Below are positions 1 to 10,458 of a stretch of 64,000 nucleotides of DNA, piece by piece. The notes under the pieces were generated by a model, which worked only from the letters and a program-made list of their open reading frames with translations, did no database searches and had not been told where the DNA came from. The translations under genes and the position numbers were made by a program. Where the stretch lies: the NCBI RefSeq assembly GCF_963583255.1, contig NC_084816.1, positions 8,382,600 to 8,446,599 of the forward strand, in the 5' to 3' direction. The stretch's first letter is position 1; each line of letters starts with the position of its first letter. The stretch is from Pyrus communis. Its lineage: Eukaryota; Streptophyta; Magnoliopsida; Rosales; Rosaceae.

Positions 1-256
1 AGTTGCCGTGAAATACTTGGTCATTAATATTTGAGACAAATATGAACCTTTGTTGTCAAAGGTAAATAATTCATCCATATTTGAATTGAAACATTAACAT
101 CCGATGCTAGAATATTAAATGACAATTCGAGTTCAAGCACATCCCAATGATAATACTCACGATGTCTAGAAACATACACGGCGACAGCATGAATTTTTTT
201 AATACATACTCTAGGTATAAAAAACTCCCCACTTTAAAATATGATTGCCACTTAGG

Positions 257-416
257 ACTACAATCTAGTGACATTTCTCTTCACTTGTAAATAAGAGATC
301 TTAGGTTTGATTCTTGCCAAAGACGAATTTGAACCACATTATTACTAGTCCATTGTGAGGCTAAGCCCATTCCCTATCTTTTAGTATAAATAATATCGTT
401 TATTCAAAAAAAAAAA
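257..416 (+). mobile_element. SINE, copy 1
   Basis: A tRNA-like head with an A-box-like CTAGTG start and a B-box-like GGTTTGATTC is followed by a unique body and an oligo-A tail. Four relatives lie in the window (26726, 49166, 50727, 56951), all in the same orientation and all ending in a GTTTRTT-type block plus A-run. This is a non-autonomous Pol III-derived retroposon by structure; I do not assign a named family. Confidence 0.65.
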
Positions 417-789
417 TTATATATATATGGTTGACTGCCACTTAAAATGGTGGAATTCCAACTCAGGAATAAACTGATCCACTTTCTTTCATCTCCGACG
501 AGCAAGTACCCTTTTCTAGCTACCTAATGAATTACTATTATCAAATATAAAGCTGATATAAGAAAGGTCTTATATTATATATGGCCATTTTCTAATTCCA
601 CTTACAAAACATCTATTAACCCCGTGATCACGTTTTGTCCTTAAAATTAGTAACATCCATTTTCTTCAATTTCATGCCTTCCCACTTTCCATCAACACAT
701 ATGCTATTAATTTCGAATTATTTGGACTGCTTCATGAATTTACCTCAAAATTAATTGTGTTTTACAAAATACAAAATGCCATGCATGCA
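417..789. other. AT-rich intergenic, no gene seen
   Basis: Short TA runs near 420-427 follow the SINE tail. I see no coding region, RNA gene or strong repeat. Confidence 0.5.
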
Positions 790-1004
790 TGCAAAAGTTT
801 ATTCCTAGTGGTAAGGGCGCAAACTGCAGCTTCCTAATAAACCAAAAAATGTGGGAGGTCCCGGATGCTCTAAGCTAGTGAGTCTGCTTGACTGTGGCCA
901 GGGCAAGGTAAAACTCTCCTTAGCCTCATCGGGTCCAGTAGGGGTGGATAACCGTGACTTTCCACCGGTTGTTCCCTTTTTTAAAAAAAAAAAAAAAGAT
1001 ACAC
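790..1004 (+). mobile_element. SINE-like unit with A-tail
   Basis: The stretch begins near a TAGTGGTAAGGGC block resembling a Pol III A box, has a GC-richer body than its surroundings, and ends at about 15 A residues. This is a SINE layout, but the sequence differs from the other SINE family here and only one copy is visible. The assignment is tentative. Confidence 0.4.
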
Positions 1005-1386
1005 ATACAATTTAACTTTTTTGGTGCTCATAGAAATGAAAATTAAAAACTATAAAATATAAAACTATTTAGAGATTTTTCACTTTCAATATATTTTATT
1101 AAGATTTTATTTTCATTCATTATCTGTCATTTCTTCCCCTATCTCCTTTCATCATAGCTTATTCATCCTACCCTTCTCCCATATACTTTCCTCACATATC
1201 AATAACAAAAAGTAAATGATGTAGAACATATGGAAGAGCACATCGAAGAGCATCTTGGAAGATGCAAACCTAACAGCAAGGCTGCTGGAATGCAGGTTTG
1301 ACAGTCGGTGTTAGAATAGGGCTTATAATGTTGTTTCGAAGAGAATGACGTAAAGATCAAGACACACAAGTTTTGCTTGTGATCAA
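1005..1386. other. AT-rich intergenic, no gene seen
   Basis: Low-complexity AT-rich DNA with a pyrimidine-rich patch (about 1125-1200). No coding signal was found. Confidence 0.5.
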
Positions 1387-1850
1387 GGTTTTCAAAGGCG
1401 CTAGGTGCTAGTTGGGCGGCGGGTTAGAGCCTAATGCCTAGGCGGACTAGGCAGATTTAAATAAATCTATTAAATAAGTGTCTATTTATACTTAAAATAT
1501 ATATAATTACATCATAAACTACAACATAGAGTGACATATATATCATGAAGTATTGGAACATAATGAAAACAAGGGGAACAAGCATACAATGTCTGTTCGT
1601 TTAAGTATTCAACGTCTCGTACAATTTATTGAAAAAAATAAAGTGCAAAATAAAAGTTTTATTTTAGGTCTAAGTGAGTCACAACCTAGGTAGGTGCCTA
1701 AACGGTCTAGGCCGGCGCCTCAACAGGTCTAAGTGCCCTTTCTTAATTTTCAAACGTCCAGACATTAATCGGGATGGTGGCGAACTACTTAGCGTCTAGA
1801 AGGGATTTAAGCGGCGCTAGGCATAGATTTTTAAAATAGTATTTGTGGTA
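1387..1850 (+). repeat. GGCGCTAGGCG-type interspersed repeat
   Basis: Both ends carry GC-rich blocks built on CTAGGCG / GGCGCTAGG, enclosing an AT-rich core. The same unit occurs inverted at 47045-47485, with matching order of blocks (CTAGGTGCTAG end, AAGTGTCTATTTATACTT-like core, GTGAGTC-CCTAGGT block). The structure suggests a non-autonomous transposon. No coding capacity is present. Confidence 0.6.
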
Positions 1851-2449
1851 TACGGAAAAAATTGGCCAAATTCCTTCCTTTACTATCCCAAAACAACGTT
1901 TAAGTTTTAGAGATACTTTGGAACTTTGTTAATAGTTTTTTTCTATTTGATTGTTAAGACCTATTAGGTTTGAATTTGTGTTTGAACGTATAAATACGCC
2001 TTCTTGTTGTAGGGTTTGTCATCTTTTGCTTATTGTCAGTCAAATTTGAGTTTCACTCTCTCTTTCTCTCTTTTCTTTGTTATATCCCGTTCCTTTAGTA
2101 AAAAGTGAAATTAAAACTTAAATGGTCATCAAATAAACCCCTTGACGTTTGTATATATGCAAAAAAAATTTCATACCACAATACTATATACATGGTCTAA
2201 AAAGGAGTTTGTTACGTGGACACCCAAAAGAACTTCTTTAAGGATATATTGGTGTAAAATAAAAAATAAAAATAGATTGGTGCAGAATAAAATTCGGGAT
2301 ATCTACAATTTTAAATAGCATATTGAAAGAATTTTTCTCTTTGTTTATTGTTTTGCTTTTTTTTTTTTTTTTTTTTTTTACTGAGCATACTGAAAGGGTT
2401 AAGGTTGGTTAAAGAGGGGAATAATGAAATCATCAAATAAATTTAATAT
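1851..2449. other. AT-rich intergenic, no gene seen
   Basis: It contains a T-run (2357-2379) and no recognisable element or gene. The missing 3' LTR of the neighbouring Tat element should lie here if present, but I cannot recognise it. Confidence 0.45.
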
Positions 2450-2639
2450 GTTTTAGATCTCAAGTTTACTTACGAAATAATATTGTGAAGGTGATCGTAT
2501 TGTAGTGGTTACGATGAAACAGAATAGTGCATCAGCACATAAAATACAGTGATGCGCCAATTTTAATTTAGATGATAACAAATTTAGGGTTGGAAGATGG
2601 AAACGTAGGAAGCTTTGCACATTGGCGTTATTGTCAATG

Positions 2640-3618
2640 ATGATACAATGCTTTGTCCAAAGACATGCCTTTTGAGGCCACCTCCTTTCTGTTATGCTCG
2701 ATGCTTGGCAGTAGAGTGCTGATACTTGGCACGATGACATTGGGTGGAATGATTTCTTCTAAACCAAATGCCAAAGAAAAAGGAGTCTTACTAGTTGCTG
2801 GTTGTGTAGTTGTGCGAGACATTCGGGAAATTCGTCTGGCCATTTTCCCTTCTTGTCGAAGAGGGACTTCTTGAGGCAGTTGAGAATCGTCTTGTTGGAT
2901 GTTTCGGCCTACCCATTGCTTTGGGGATACATCGGCATGGACATGTGCTGCTTGATGCCATATTTATGGAAGAACTTCACCAAATATTTGCCTACGAATT
3001 GCGAACCATTGTCTGCGATGACTGATTGACGGATGCCAAATCAGCAAATGATGTCCTTCCATATGAAGCGCTCTATGTCCGTTTAAGTTGTGGTTGTCAT
3101 AGGTTCTGCTTCCACCCACTTGGTGAAGTAGTTAGTTGGCACGATCATCATGCCTCTGCCCCCATTAGCGTGCAACATTGGGCCTACCAAGTTGATTACC
3201 CACTGCATAAACAGCCAAGGACTCGTCTGCGGGTGCATTTCGTTGGCAGGCAGTGCTGGTATCGCTTGTAGCGTTGACAGCGGTCGCACTTTTGTACTAA
3301 CTCCATAGTATTTTGATGCATAGTAGGCCAGTAGTAGCCTCAGTTTAGAGCCTTTTGTGCTAAAGATCGGCCTTTGGAGTGATTTCCACAAATTCCTTCA
3401 TGGATTAAGCTTAGAATATTTAGGTCATTAGGAGATGTTAGGCAGTAGAGATGTGGTCCAGTGTAGGATTTTCGGACGAGAATGCCGTTCCATATGCAAT
3501 AGTGTGCTGCCTTTGTTTGGAGCTTTCTAGACTCTAATCTTTCTTTGGAGAGTGTGTCATTGACTAGGTAGTCTATAATGGAATCTTGCCAGTTTGGAGT
3601 TGTACTAGCCTGTGACAC
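2640..3618 (-). pseudogene. Tat gypsy integrase relic
   Basis: The minus strand gives, in two or more frames, an integrase N-terminal zinc-binding type segment (IHEGICGNHSKGRSLAQKAL, about 3340-3430), then a core with WVINLVGPM and YFTKWVEAEP (about 3100-3210), then an ITDNGSQF-like block near 3010-3030 and a downstream SLAFGLEEIIPP block (about 2730-2780). The integrase would insert the element cDNA. Frame changes occur around 3390 and 3030, so no functional product is expected. The homology is clear at family level. Confidence 0.75.
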
Positions 3619-3901
3619 CTCAGCTGGTGACTCCGCCTCTATGCTTGTCTTGTCTAGATACTCTACCGAAATAAGAAATTTGAGTTAGTGGTCGATTGTG
3701 GAGCCTAGGCTGGCTAACGCATTTATGTGGGTGTTGTCTGCCTACGAAACTTGAATGAGGGTGTAAGTCTAAAGCGCCTCAAGTTGCTTTCGTACCTTCT
3801 CTAGGTACTGCGCCATCTTCAAATGTTTTTCCGTGTACTCCCCAGTAGTCTAGCTGGTGATTAGCTGGGGAAAGCTTTTTCACCGCCAAGTCTTTTGGCA
3901 C

Positions 3902-4177
3902 TCAGAGGCCTACTAGTAGGGCTTGGTACTCTACTTCGTTGTTGGATGCTTTGAAGGCTAGAATGATTGCCTGCTCAAGCATCAAACCATCTGGGGTGAC
4001 AAGGACCACGCCTGCTTCTGAGCCTTTGTAGTTGGATGCATCGTTGATGTGTAAATACCAGAAGTCTCCATCGGGTGAAGCAGACATGGCTAAGGCATGC
4101 TTAGTTGCCTCCGAAGCATTGTTGGGTTGCCCTGATGCATCGCCTAAGCTAGGCGTGAAGGCGCGGTAGGGAGCCAT
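3902..4177 (-). pseudogene. Archaeal-type RNase H relic of Tat element
   Basis: A 91-codon open stretch on the minus strand has the RNase H-like pattern of a D-A-S-N-x-K-G-S beta-strand block followed by GVVLVTPDG and FKASNNEVEYQALLVGL. This is the family signature of the extra RNase H in Tat elements. The first catalytic Asp appears as IND in place of the usual VDG, and the E of NNEVEY is kept. The fragment stops at 3902 where the domain should continue, so it is a partial, non-functional piece. Confidence 0.7.
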
Positions 4178-4479
4178 GAAGCTGGGGCCATATTACACGT
4201 AGCAGGAGATGCTCAACTGCTAATATTGGGCCACTCTAGACTTGAATTATAAAGCAGAGGTCGTCGGGGGCCATGTGACGCGCAATAGGATGTGGTGCTT
4301 AACTGCCGATACATGTTACTCATATGTAGAATCTTTTAGGACGACGAGGACAAAACTTGCTTCCGAGTGTGTCCTCCTAGTATTTGTCTACCCTTGGTGT
4401 GCCTTTTGGGCTAAGTTTCTGTGTTTGTCGGAAAACATTTCATTCGCTAGTGTTTGCACCTTTATCGTCACGAGTCTGG

Positions 4480-4820
4480 ATTGAGCGGAATAGTGCGTCA
4501 TGAGGATGACTGCGTGCATCTGAAGGTATAACTTAAGCTTTTGGTTCGCAACAACTGTCTCCAAAGTTAGCTTTTGAATTTCTGGTAGTTGGTTTCCGCA
4601 TCGATATGAGCTTTTAAACTATAGAATATAGGAAGTCGGGCCCCCAACTCTTCTCATATAAGGGTACAACTTATTGCTACTTCAGATACTATCAAACATG
4701 TGAATAGGTCATCATCTAGTCAGACCTTGAATCTCCTTCAGAGTAGTGGGTGACTTCATAATCAAGATTGCTCGGACTTGCTTTGAATGTGCATCGGCGA
4801 GCCTAGTCCCAAAGTACATG
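4480..4820 (-). pseudogene. RT connection / RNase H remnant of Tat element
   Basis: Minus-strand translation in mixed frames shows the block RAILIMKSPTTLKEIQGLT (about 4720-4780), well known from the end of gypsy reverse transcriptase. A VSEVAIS block typical of the start of RNase H follows (about 4670-4695). Stops lie between them. The polymerase palm with its YxDD box is absent. Upstream it abuts gag directly near 4820, which implies a large internal deletion. Confidence 0.6.
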
Positions 4821-6755
4821 GTTTTCTGCCAGAGCGAAAGAGTTTGCCATAGTAAGTTCTTCTTTCATGATCAATTCTTCGAACAATGGGTGGTTTGCTA
4901 CGAGTCATTTTTGGAAGGCTGCACTAACTATCGAGTCGTTGCATCCGACTATCTTTGCCATCTCTGCTTTGAACCTCTTCACATAGTCGCGAAGCGACTC
5001 CTTTGGGTTATTCTTGACATTGAACAAATAGTTGGACTTCTTCTTGAGCAAGCTGTAGGATAAATATTTTTTGATGAAAATCAAAGAACGTTCATTGAAA
5101 CTTTGGATAGATTGTGGCGGCAAGGTGTGGAACCATTCTTACACATGAGAGCGTTGTTGTTCCAATAAAGAACCATTGCACTCAGGTAGTGCTTCAAGTG
5201 TCTCTCCAAGTCTCCATCACCTTTCAAGGATGTAAAATATGGCATGCTAAATTTACGTGGAGGCTATACCTGTTCGATCTCTTCCATGAAGGGTGACCTG
5301 CTTATGGTGGTCATGTCCTGTCGTAATACCCCGTCAGTGACCTCGTTGGTTTGGAAATCACACAATCGCTCAGTCAGAAGCCTTTATACTTCTTCTTGAC
5401 TTTGCCTTTGTTGGGGTAGTGGAGCTCTCGACGAACCCCAATCATGACCTGCTAGTCTAGGCTGTTCTTCCATGCATTCGACTCATCTATGCCACAACTG
5501 GGGTGTATATGGTATGTTCCCAGCATGCAAACAATTTTCTCGCATGATGCCGGTTAAACTTGAGCTAGATTGAGTATTTCTCTCCGTCCATCATGCTGCC
5601 TATTCTGACGTAAAGTGAAGGATGTTTCTTGTGGGCCTAGTCGTGAATGAACACTTCGCTTGGAAGGTTGCTCATGTTGATTATAAGAGTGTGGCCCCAA
5701 CCGTGAATGTATGCTCGTTCGTGGGTCTAACCGAGAGTATACGCTATCTTAGAGGCCCAATCGGGAGTGTATTATGTCCAAACACTCGGTTTATGGTTAG
5801 TTAAGGGGCTACTTGTCGGGATGCTATTGAAGAGGTTCGTTGTCTTCCTTTGTCCTACTTTGGGACACCTTGTCTAGAGCACGTTGCATCTCGATGCGTT
5901 GCAAGAGCTGATTCACCAAGGTTGTCTACTATACGAGGGCTCTTGTCAACTCTATGACTTGTCGAGACAAATGTTGTTTTCCATTTGGGTTGGAATAGCT
6001 TAGACGTTATGCGTTTCCTTGAATAGTGGAAGTGTAGTGGACTTCGGACGCGAGATTTAAGTCAGGATACGTTAAATCTGTGGAGAAATAGGGTGAAAAT
6101 ACCCCCAGTTTAATCATCGATCCAGAAATCTAAAGTCAAGATGGTTGGACCGGTCTTGGATTGCTTAAAGGGCCACGGGAGAAGGTTGGATCTCGAATTG
6201 GGCTGAGGGAGCGGGTCAGATGATCGAAGAGGGTCGGGCCGCAGGAGTGGGCTGGGCCACGTGCGTGGGATGCCCTATGTATTGTGCGCATAGGCACTGG
6301 GCCTGCTTCTTCCTTAGTGTGACTTAGGTCAGCTGCTGTGTGATGCAGGTTTGGGCGAGGTTTTGCAAAATGATGCTAGCTTAGGTTTAGCGCTGCTCCG
6401 TGGCATGGGCCTGGGCGTGCTAGGCTTGGGCTGCTAGCTTCAAGGCTTGGGCTTACTTTTGGGCTTGGGTTGCTGAAGTGGCAGCAAGCTGGGCCACCTT
6501 CAAGGCTTGTGCCTTTTGGGCCATTGTGTGCTCAATCTGGGTTGGCTGCCTTGTGGCCTTGAGCCTGTTGCTGCAAGGTGGCCTGCTCACCGTGAGTAGT
6601 GGGCTCGTCGAGGGTTGTTGTTGTGGTTGCTACCACGGTGGTTGTCACGGTGATGCCTCGTGGGGTGGTGCCGCTCCACTTGTCATTGTGTTGAGCCTCG
6701 TAGATCGTTACGGTCCAAATTCTTAAATGTTGGAGGTTTCGTTCATCGTGGTTTT
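4820..6755 (-). pseudogene. Tat gypsy gag relic
   Basis: The minus strand has a conserved gag core (4905-5123) with SLRDYVKRFKAEMAKI, the retrotransposon gag pattern, followed after a stop by a segment like HPLFEELIMKEELTMANSFA. Further upstream (6420-6620) the minus strand encodes an Ala/Gln-rich low-complexity stretch (repeats of AQA), common at the gag N-terminus of this lineage. Gag would package the element RNA. Many stops break the frame. The open plus-strand frame at 6478-6726 is only the complement of this Ala/Gln-rich stretch. Confidence 0.6.
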
Positions 6756-6908
6756 TGAATCTCTAGTCATTGTACTTTTCTTTTACGTTTATTCAAAGAA
6801 TTTTATAACAAAAAAATCTAGGAATAAGAACATACGAAAACTCTACAAATGAACGAGAAATTAGAAACGTTGAACACGAGAGTCTTCTTCGAGCGTGTAA
6901 ATCAAACT

Positions 6909-6928
6909 CTCAATGAAAGCACCAATTT
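6909..6928 (-). promoter_or_regulatory. 5' LTR end and primer-binding region of Tat element
   Basis: On the minus strand the LTR appears to end in ...CCACA, followed by AATTGGTGCTTTCATTGAG. A TGGTGCTTTCATTGAG-type block just downstream of the 5' LTR is typical of this lineage. The exact tRNA was not determined. Confidence 0.5.
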
Positions 6929-7141
6929 GTGGATGCAAAATTTTCGTCTTTTTCTTCTTGGACAAAAATGCACCTGCAAAACAATTAACACCTAAGATCA
7001 AGGCTAAGAGCCTCACGCGCCCAACATGAATGGGGGGCTTTGGTCGAAGAATGTCCGATGCCAAAGTTAGAATTTGAAAGATAAAGTGTTTGGACAATTT
7101 TAGGAGAAGAATGGACTTAGGTTTTTGGAGAAATGAGGGGC

Positions 7142-7149
7142 TATATATA
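7142..7149 (-). promoter_or_regulatory. TATA box of Tat LTR
   Basis: TATATATA on the minus strand about 215 nt upstream of the inferred LTR end is well placed to start element transcription toward gag. No experimental support is visible from sequence. Confidence 0.45.
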
Positions 7150-7316
7150 GGGATGTGGCCAGCCCTATTTGGAGAAATCGGGACCGGCCACTTATGGTGG
7201 AAATTGTGACATCCCGTCCCGAAACTATCGAAACGCACGTGTGAAATGACCATTTTACCCCTAGTTGGTTTTCGTTATGTTGTTTGGTGGTTCGTGTGGT
7301 GTTGGCAAGTGTTGGG

Positions 7317-7317
<1 letters not shown>

Positions 7318-7384
<67 letters not shown>
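7318..7384. repeat. (CA)n microsatellite, about 33 units
   Basis: An uninterrupted CA dinucleotide run lies inside the solo LTR, followed by imperfect CT/CA repeats to about 7440. It creates artificial His-Thr and Cys-Val open frames on both strands, none of which is a gene. The matching place in the 19339-21540 copy has only a few GT units. Confidence 0.97.
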
Positions 7385-7386
<2 letters not shown>

Positions 7387-7933
7387 TCACTCTCACTCTC
7401 ACTGTCTCTATCCCTTTCCCTGTCTCTCTTTCCCGTGTCTCTCTCTCCCTTCCCTTTCACCATAAACGTACGGACAAACACCAAACTCACTCAAACCTTA
7501 GCAGATCGAGGGAACTAAGGACACCTTTGAACTCGTGAGGTTGAGAGGAGCACGATCATACCATTTTCAGGTAAGAACTCCATTGTTTTCACGTCGATTC
7601 GACAATGGCAGATTTGTGTAACGTTCATGCAAACATTAATCTAGCATGTTTTTGGAATTTTGAAGCTTGCAGATGTCTTAGTGAGGTCCCAAGGAGCCTC
7701 GGAGTGTTTCGTTGGACGAATTTGGACGTCGGGATAGCTTGGTTCAAAGTTGGCCGGTTTTTGAGTTTGAAGACAGGTATGATCGCGTGGTTTTTAGCCT
7801 TTAAAAGTAGTATATCGTGATTCTACTAGTCCTAAGCTTCATTTTGGCGTTTGAATCATGGAAAACGGTTGAGAAACGAGTGAGAAAACGAAGTTAGAAA
7901 ATTTCCCAGTTTTCCGGCGCCGGAGAAGGAGAC

Positions 7934-8007
7934 GGAATATTCCGTCAAATCTGACGGAATATTCCTGACGCCGTTGACGGAATCCGTTAGAACTAACGGA
8001 ATATTCC
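7934..8007. promoter_or_regulatory. Cluster of GGAATATTCC palindromes in LTR copy 1
   Basis: Three exact copies of the 10-bp palindrome lie at 7934-7943, 7956-7965 and 7998-8007, the first flanked to give a 16-bp GAC...GTC palindrome. Each contains GAAnnTTC, the inverted pair of the heat-shock-element consensus. The cluster is kept in the other two LTR copies. A regulatory role is inference. Confidence 0.45.
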
Positions 8008-9448
8008 TCACGGCGTTAGTTGACGCCGTCAGCGTGCCAGGCACGTGCCTGCGCGTGGCCGGCGCATGGGGGCGCGTGCGGCGGAGAAATTTTTTTCTAA
8101 AAATATGGTTGTGATCCTGAGGTTGTGTAGAGCACGTTGGTATATTCATTTGTCCATTTTGAGCAATGTATGAGAAGTTATTATGAGAAGTTGGTTATGT
8201 GCTTTTAAATTAACGTTTTTGTAGTTGTTTCGCGTATAGGTGATACGTATCCCGAGGACGAGCGTGGTCACTCGAGGCAGGGGGGCTACGACCCTTCCAC
8301 TTACCAGTGAGTGGGCTTTTGGTTTTCCGTATATACCTATATACATTTATATTCCCAGAAATAGATTAAAAAGGGTTATTGTTTTATGCCATGCACCATA
8401 TTCTTATTATATATGCATCATCACATGCATTAGTAGTGGCATACATATATATATATGCGTATTTGGTGCTGTGGACGCACAGGTAAGTGCCAGGTAAGTG
8501 GTATTCATGTTTATATTCAGTAGTAGCTTGAGATGCTTAGAGAGCTCATAACCTGCACCCCCGATGTTAGTGCTCCCGCCCAGAGTAGGGCACAGTCCTT
8601 CACGTGATGTTTACCTTCCGCACCACACGCTCAGCTTGGATCCAAGTTAGGTGCACAGTCTTGTCGTACAGACCACATTAGGTGGTTCCGACTCGTAGGT
8701 GACCCGCGATTATTCGCACAGCCTTCACGTGATCGTAGCACTAGAGCATACATATGTATTACACCCAGGCCTGTCGTACAGACCACTTTAGGTGGTTCCG
8801 ACTCGTGGGCAGGTTCAGTTATTGAGTTTGAGATTTGAGCTCTATATGCAGCCGTACAGGTCACGTTAGGTGACTCCGGCCGCCAGATTACATGTTATTG
8901 ACATGCTTTATACCTGAGCACTTGCATTTCATTATGAGTTTCCGACATGGCATATTCTCGAGCATGAGTAGTATATCTTTAAGCATGACTGGCATATCTA
9001 TACATACGTATATATGTTTATTTTCTGGGAAGTATACAGGTTTTACGGCGAGGGGTTAGATTGTGTTTTACTAAGTGGTTTTCAAAGAGATTTGTTTTTG
9101 CCCACTCACGCTTTTGTTTTGCGCCCCTCCAGGTTCTAGTTGCTTAGCTGTTTTCGGTGGTTTCCCAGAGGGCTTTTCCGGCATTTCTGACAGACACTCA
9201 CCATTGTAGGGTCACCTCCGGGTGTACTTATGTCGCCTCTTTCCTTTTTGGATTGCTGTAGTCTTGCTCTGAATTTGTGTCTCACATACGCTAGCACTTG
9301 TTTTAGTACTTTGTATGCTACTTTTAAATTATTCGTACTTTTTACATTACTATCTCATTAGCTTCCGCACGTGCACATGGCTACGTCACCTTCGTGTGAC
9401 GGCCAGCACACCCTGATCTCGGTCGGGGTGTGTCAGAAATTGTCTCTA

Positions 9449-9483
9449 ATTGCAAGATATTATGCCAAATAATATCTTGCAAT
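9449..9483. other. Perfect 15-bp stem, 5-nt loop inverted repeat
   Basis: Positions 9449-9463 pair exactly with 9469-9483 around the loop GCCAA. It lies in the Tat LTR just right of the inserted solo LTR. It could form a DNA cruciform or an RNA hairpin in the element transcript. Function unknown. Confidence 0.8.
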
Positions 9484-9760
9484 CAATTAGGAAATTAATC
9501 AATTAATTTTGATAATTAATCCCAATTTGAAAAGAATAATTGGGAGTTACCTTGTGGATGTGGATTTGATGAGGAGTGATGAGAGGGTTTAAAAGAATAT
9601 CATTTTGATTACATTTGACCTCTATTGAGCTGTTATTATCCGTTGCATGTGTGTGGGAGTCCTGGTGTGCCTCAAGGATAATTTTGTCTTTTACCCAAAA
9701 ATTCACGTCTCGCATCCATATTTTTCTTCATTATTTTTGGCTCCACACTTTACATCTGTT

Positions 9761-10090
9761 AATTTGAACATGTTGTGTCTGCATGTGACCACTTCTCTAG
9801 AAATGAGATGTCCTAAACATAATGCCTAAAAAATTCCTTTAATTGCACTTTTTGAAAGAGCATTCAATTTGAATCCTTCTTTCTATGAAAGGGATAATAT
9901 TCCATCTAAGACCATCTCTAAATGAGATATCAAATATGCTAAATAGGATTAAAAGACATTCAACTGTTCTCCAATGGATATGTCATATACGATATGGCAA
10001 TTGAGTCATTTGACTCCTTGCTCTCTAACTGTCTTTTTTGGTAGCAAACAAAGAAGGAATCAAATATATTTAATTTAATTTTTTAATGCA
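9761..10090. other. AT-rich intergenic, no gene seen
   Basis: Nothing recognisable was found between the Tat-derived sequence and the first Cassandra LTR. Confidence 0.45.
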
Positions 10091-10095
10091 TGAGT

Positions 10096-10382
10096 TGTCA
10101 CATCCTGGCCTGGGGGGGACCACTTCCTAGGCCCGCTTCACCAACGTAGCACGATATTGTCCGCTTTGGGCCCCGGCCACGCCCTCACGATTTTGTTTCT
10201 GGGAACTCACACGAGAACTTCCCGATGGGCCACTCATCATGGGAATGCTCTCGCTCGTTACTCGCTTAACTTTGGAGTTCCGATGGAACCCGAAGCCAGT
10301 GAGCTCCCAAAAGGCCTCGTGCAAGGTAGGGATGGAAATATACATATAAGGATCACTCCCCTGGGCAATGTGGGATCTTACA
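10096..10382 (-). mobile_element. Cassandra TRIM solo LTR
   Basis: A 287-bp unit begins TGTCACATCC and ends ATCTTACA on the plus strand, with TSD TGAGT at 10091-10095 and 10383-10387. On the minus strand its middle resembles plant 5S rRNA, including a GAAGTTAAGCGAG-like A box and a GGGTGACC-like plus GGGAAGT C box. That is the hallmark of Cassandra LTRs. It is a retrotransposon LTR carrying 5S-like sequence, not a 5S rRNA gene. Confidence 0.85.
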
Positions 10383-10458
10383 TGAGTCCCATTAATAACC
10401 AATAGAACAAAAATTAAAATGAATTTTGGTTATTTTTTAATAGTTAATGTAACTCTAG

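Larger units (their letters stand above)
7205..9435 (+). mobile_element. Solo LTR of Tekay-type chromovirus, copy 1
   Basis: A 2231-bp unit starts TGTGACATCC, ends GGGGTGTGTCA and is flanked by the 5-bp TSD GAAAT (7200-7204 and 9436-9440). It has no internal coding region, so it is a solo LTR left by LTR-LTR recombination. It matches inverted copy 19339-21540 and the LTR of the element at 28644-32145. It holds a long CA microsatellite (7318-7384), three GGAATATTCC palindromes (7934, 7956, 7998) and repeated small hairpins (8660-8880). Confidence 0.88.
2640..9760 (-). mobile_element. Decayed Tat-lineage gypsy retrotransposon
   Basis: Read on the minus strand the order is 5' LTR, primer-binding region, gag, RT connection/RNase H remnant, second (archaeal-type) RNase H, integrase. 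This order with an extra RNase H between RT-RNH and integrase is typical of Tat-group gypsy elements. All coding parts carry stops or frameshifts, most of protease and RT is missing, and no 3' LTR is recognised, so it cannot be autonomous. A foreign solo LTR interrupts its 5' LTR. The outer right boundary is approximate. Confidence 0.75.
6928..9760 (-). mobile_element. 5' LTR of Tat element, split by solo LTR 7205-9435
   Basis: Minus-strand sequence left of 7204 and right of 9436 reads as one LTR once the 2.2 kb insert and one GAAAT copy are removed. It contains a TATA box (7142-7149) and a perfect 15-bp stem-loop (9449-9483). The right limit is approximate because no second LTR is available for comparison. 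Confidence 0.5.

Noticed and set aside
6478..6726. Plus-strand 82-codon frame
   Set aside because: It is the complement of the Ala/Gln-rich gag relic; the minus-strand reading fits the element context.
7246..7538. Overlapping open frames of His-Thr and Cys-Val repeats on both strands
   Set aside because: They are translations of the CA microsatellite and carry no other protein feature.
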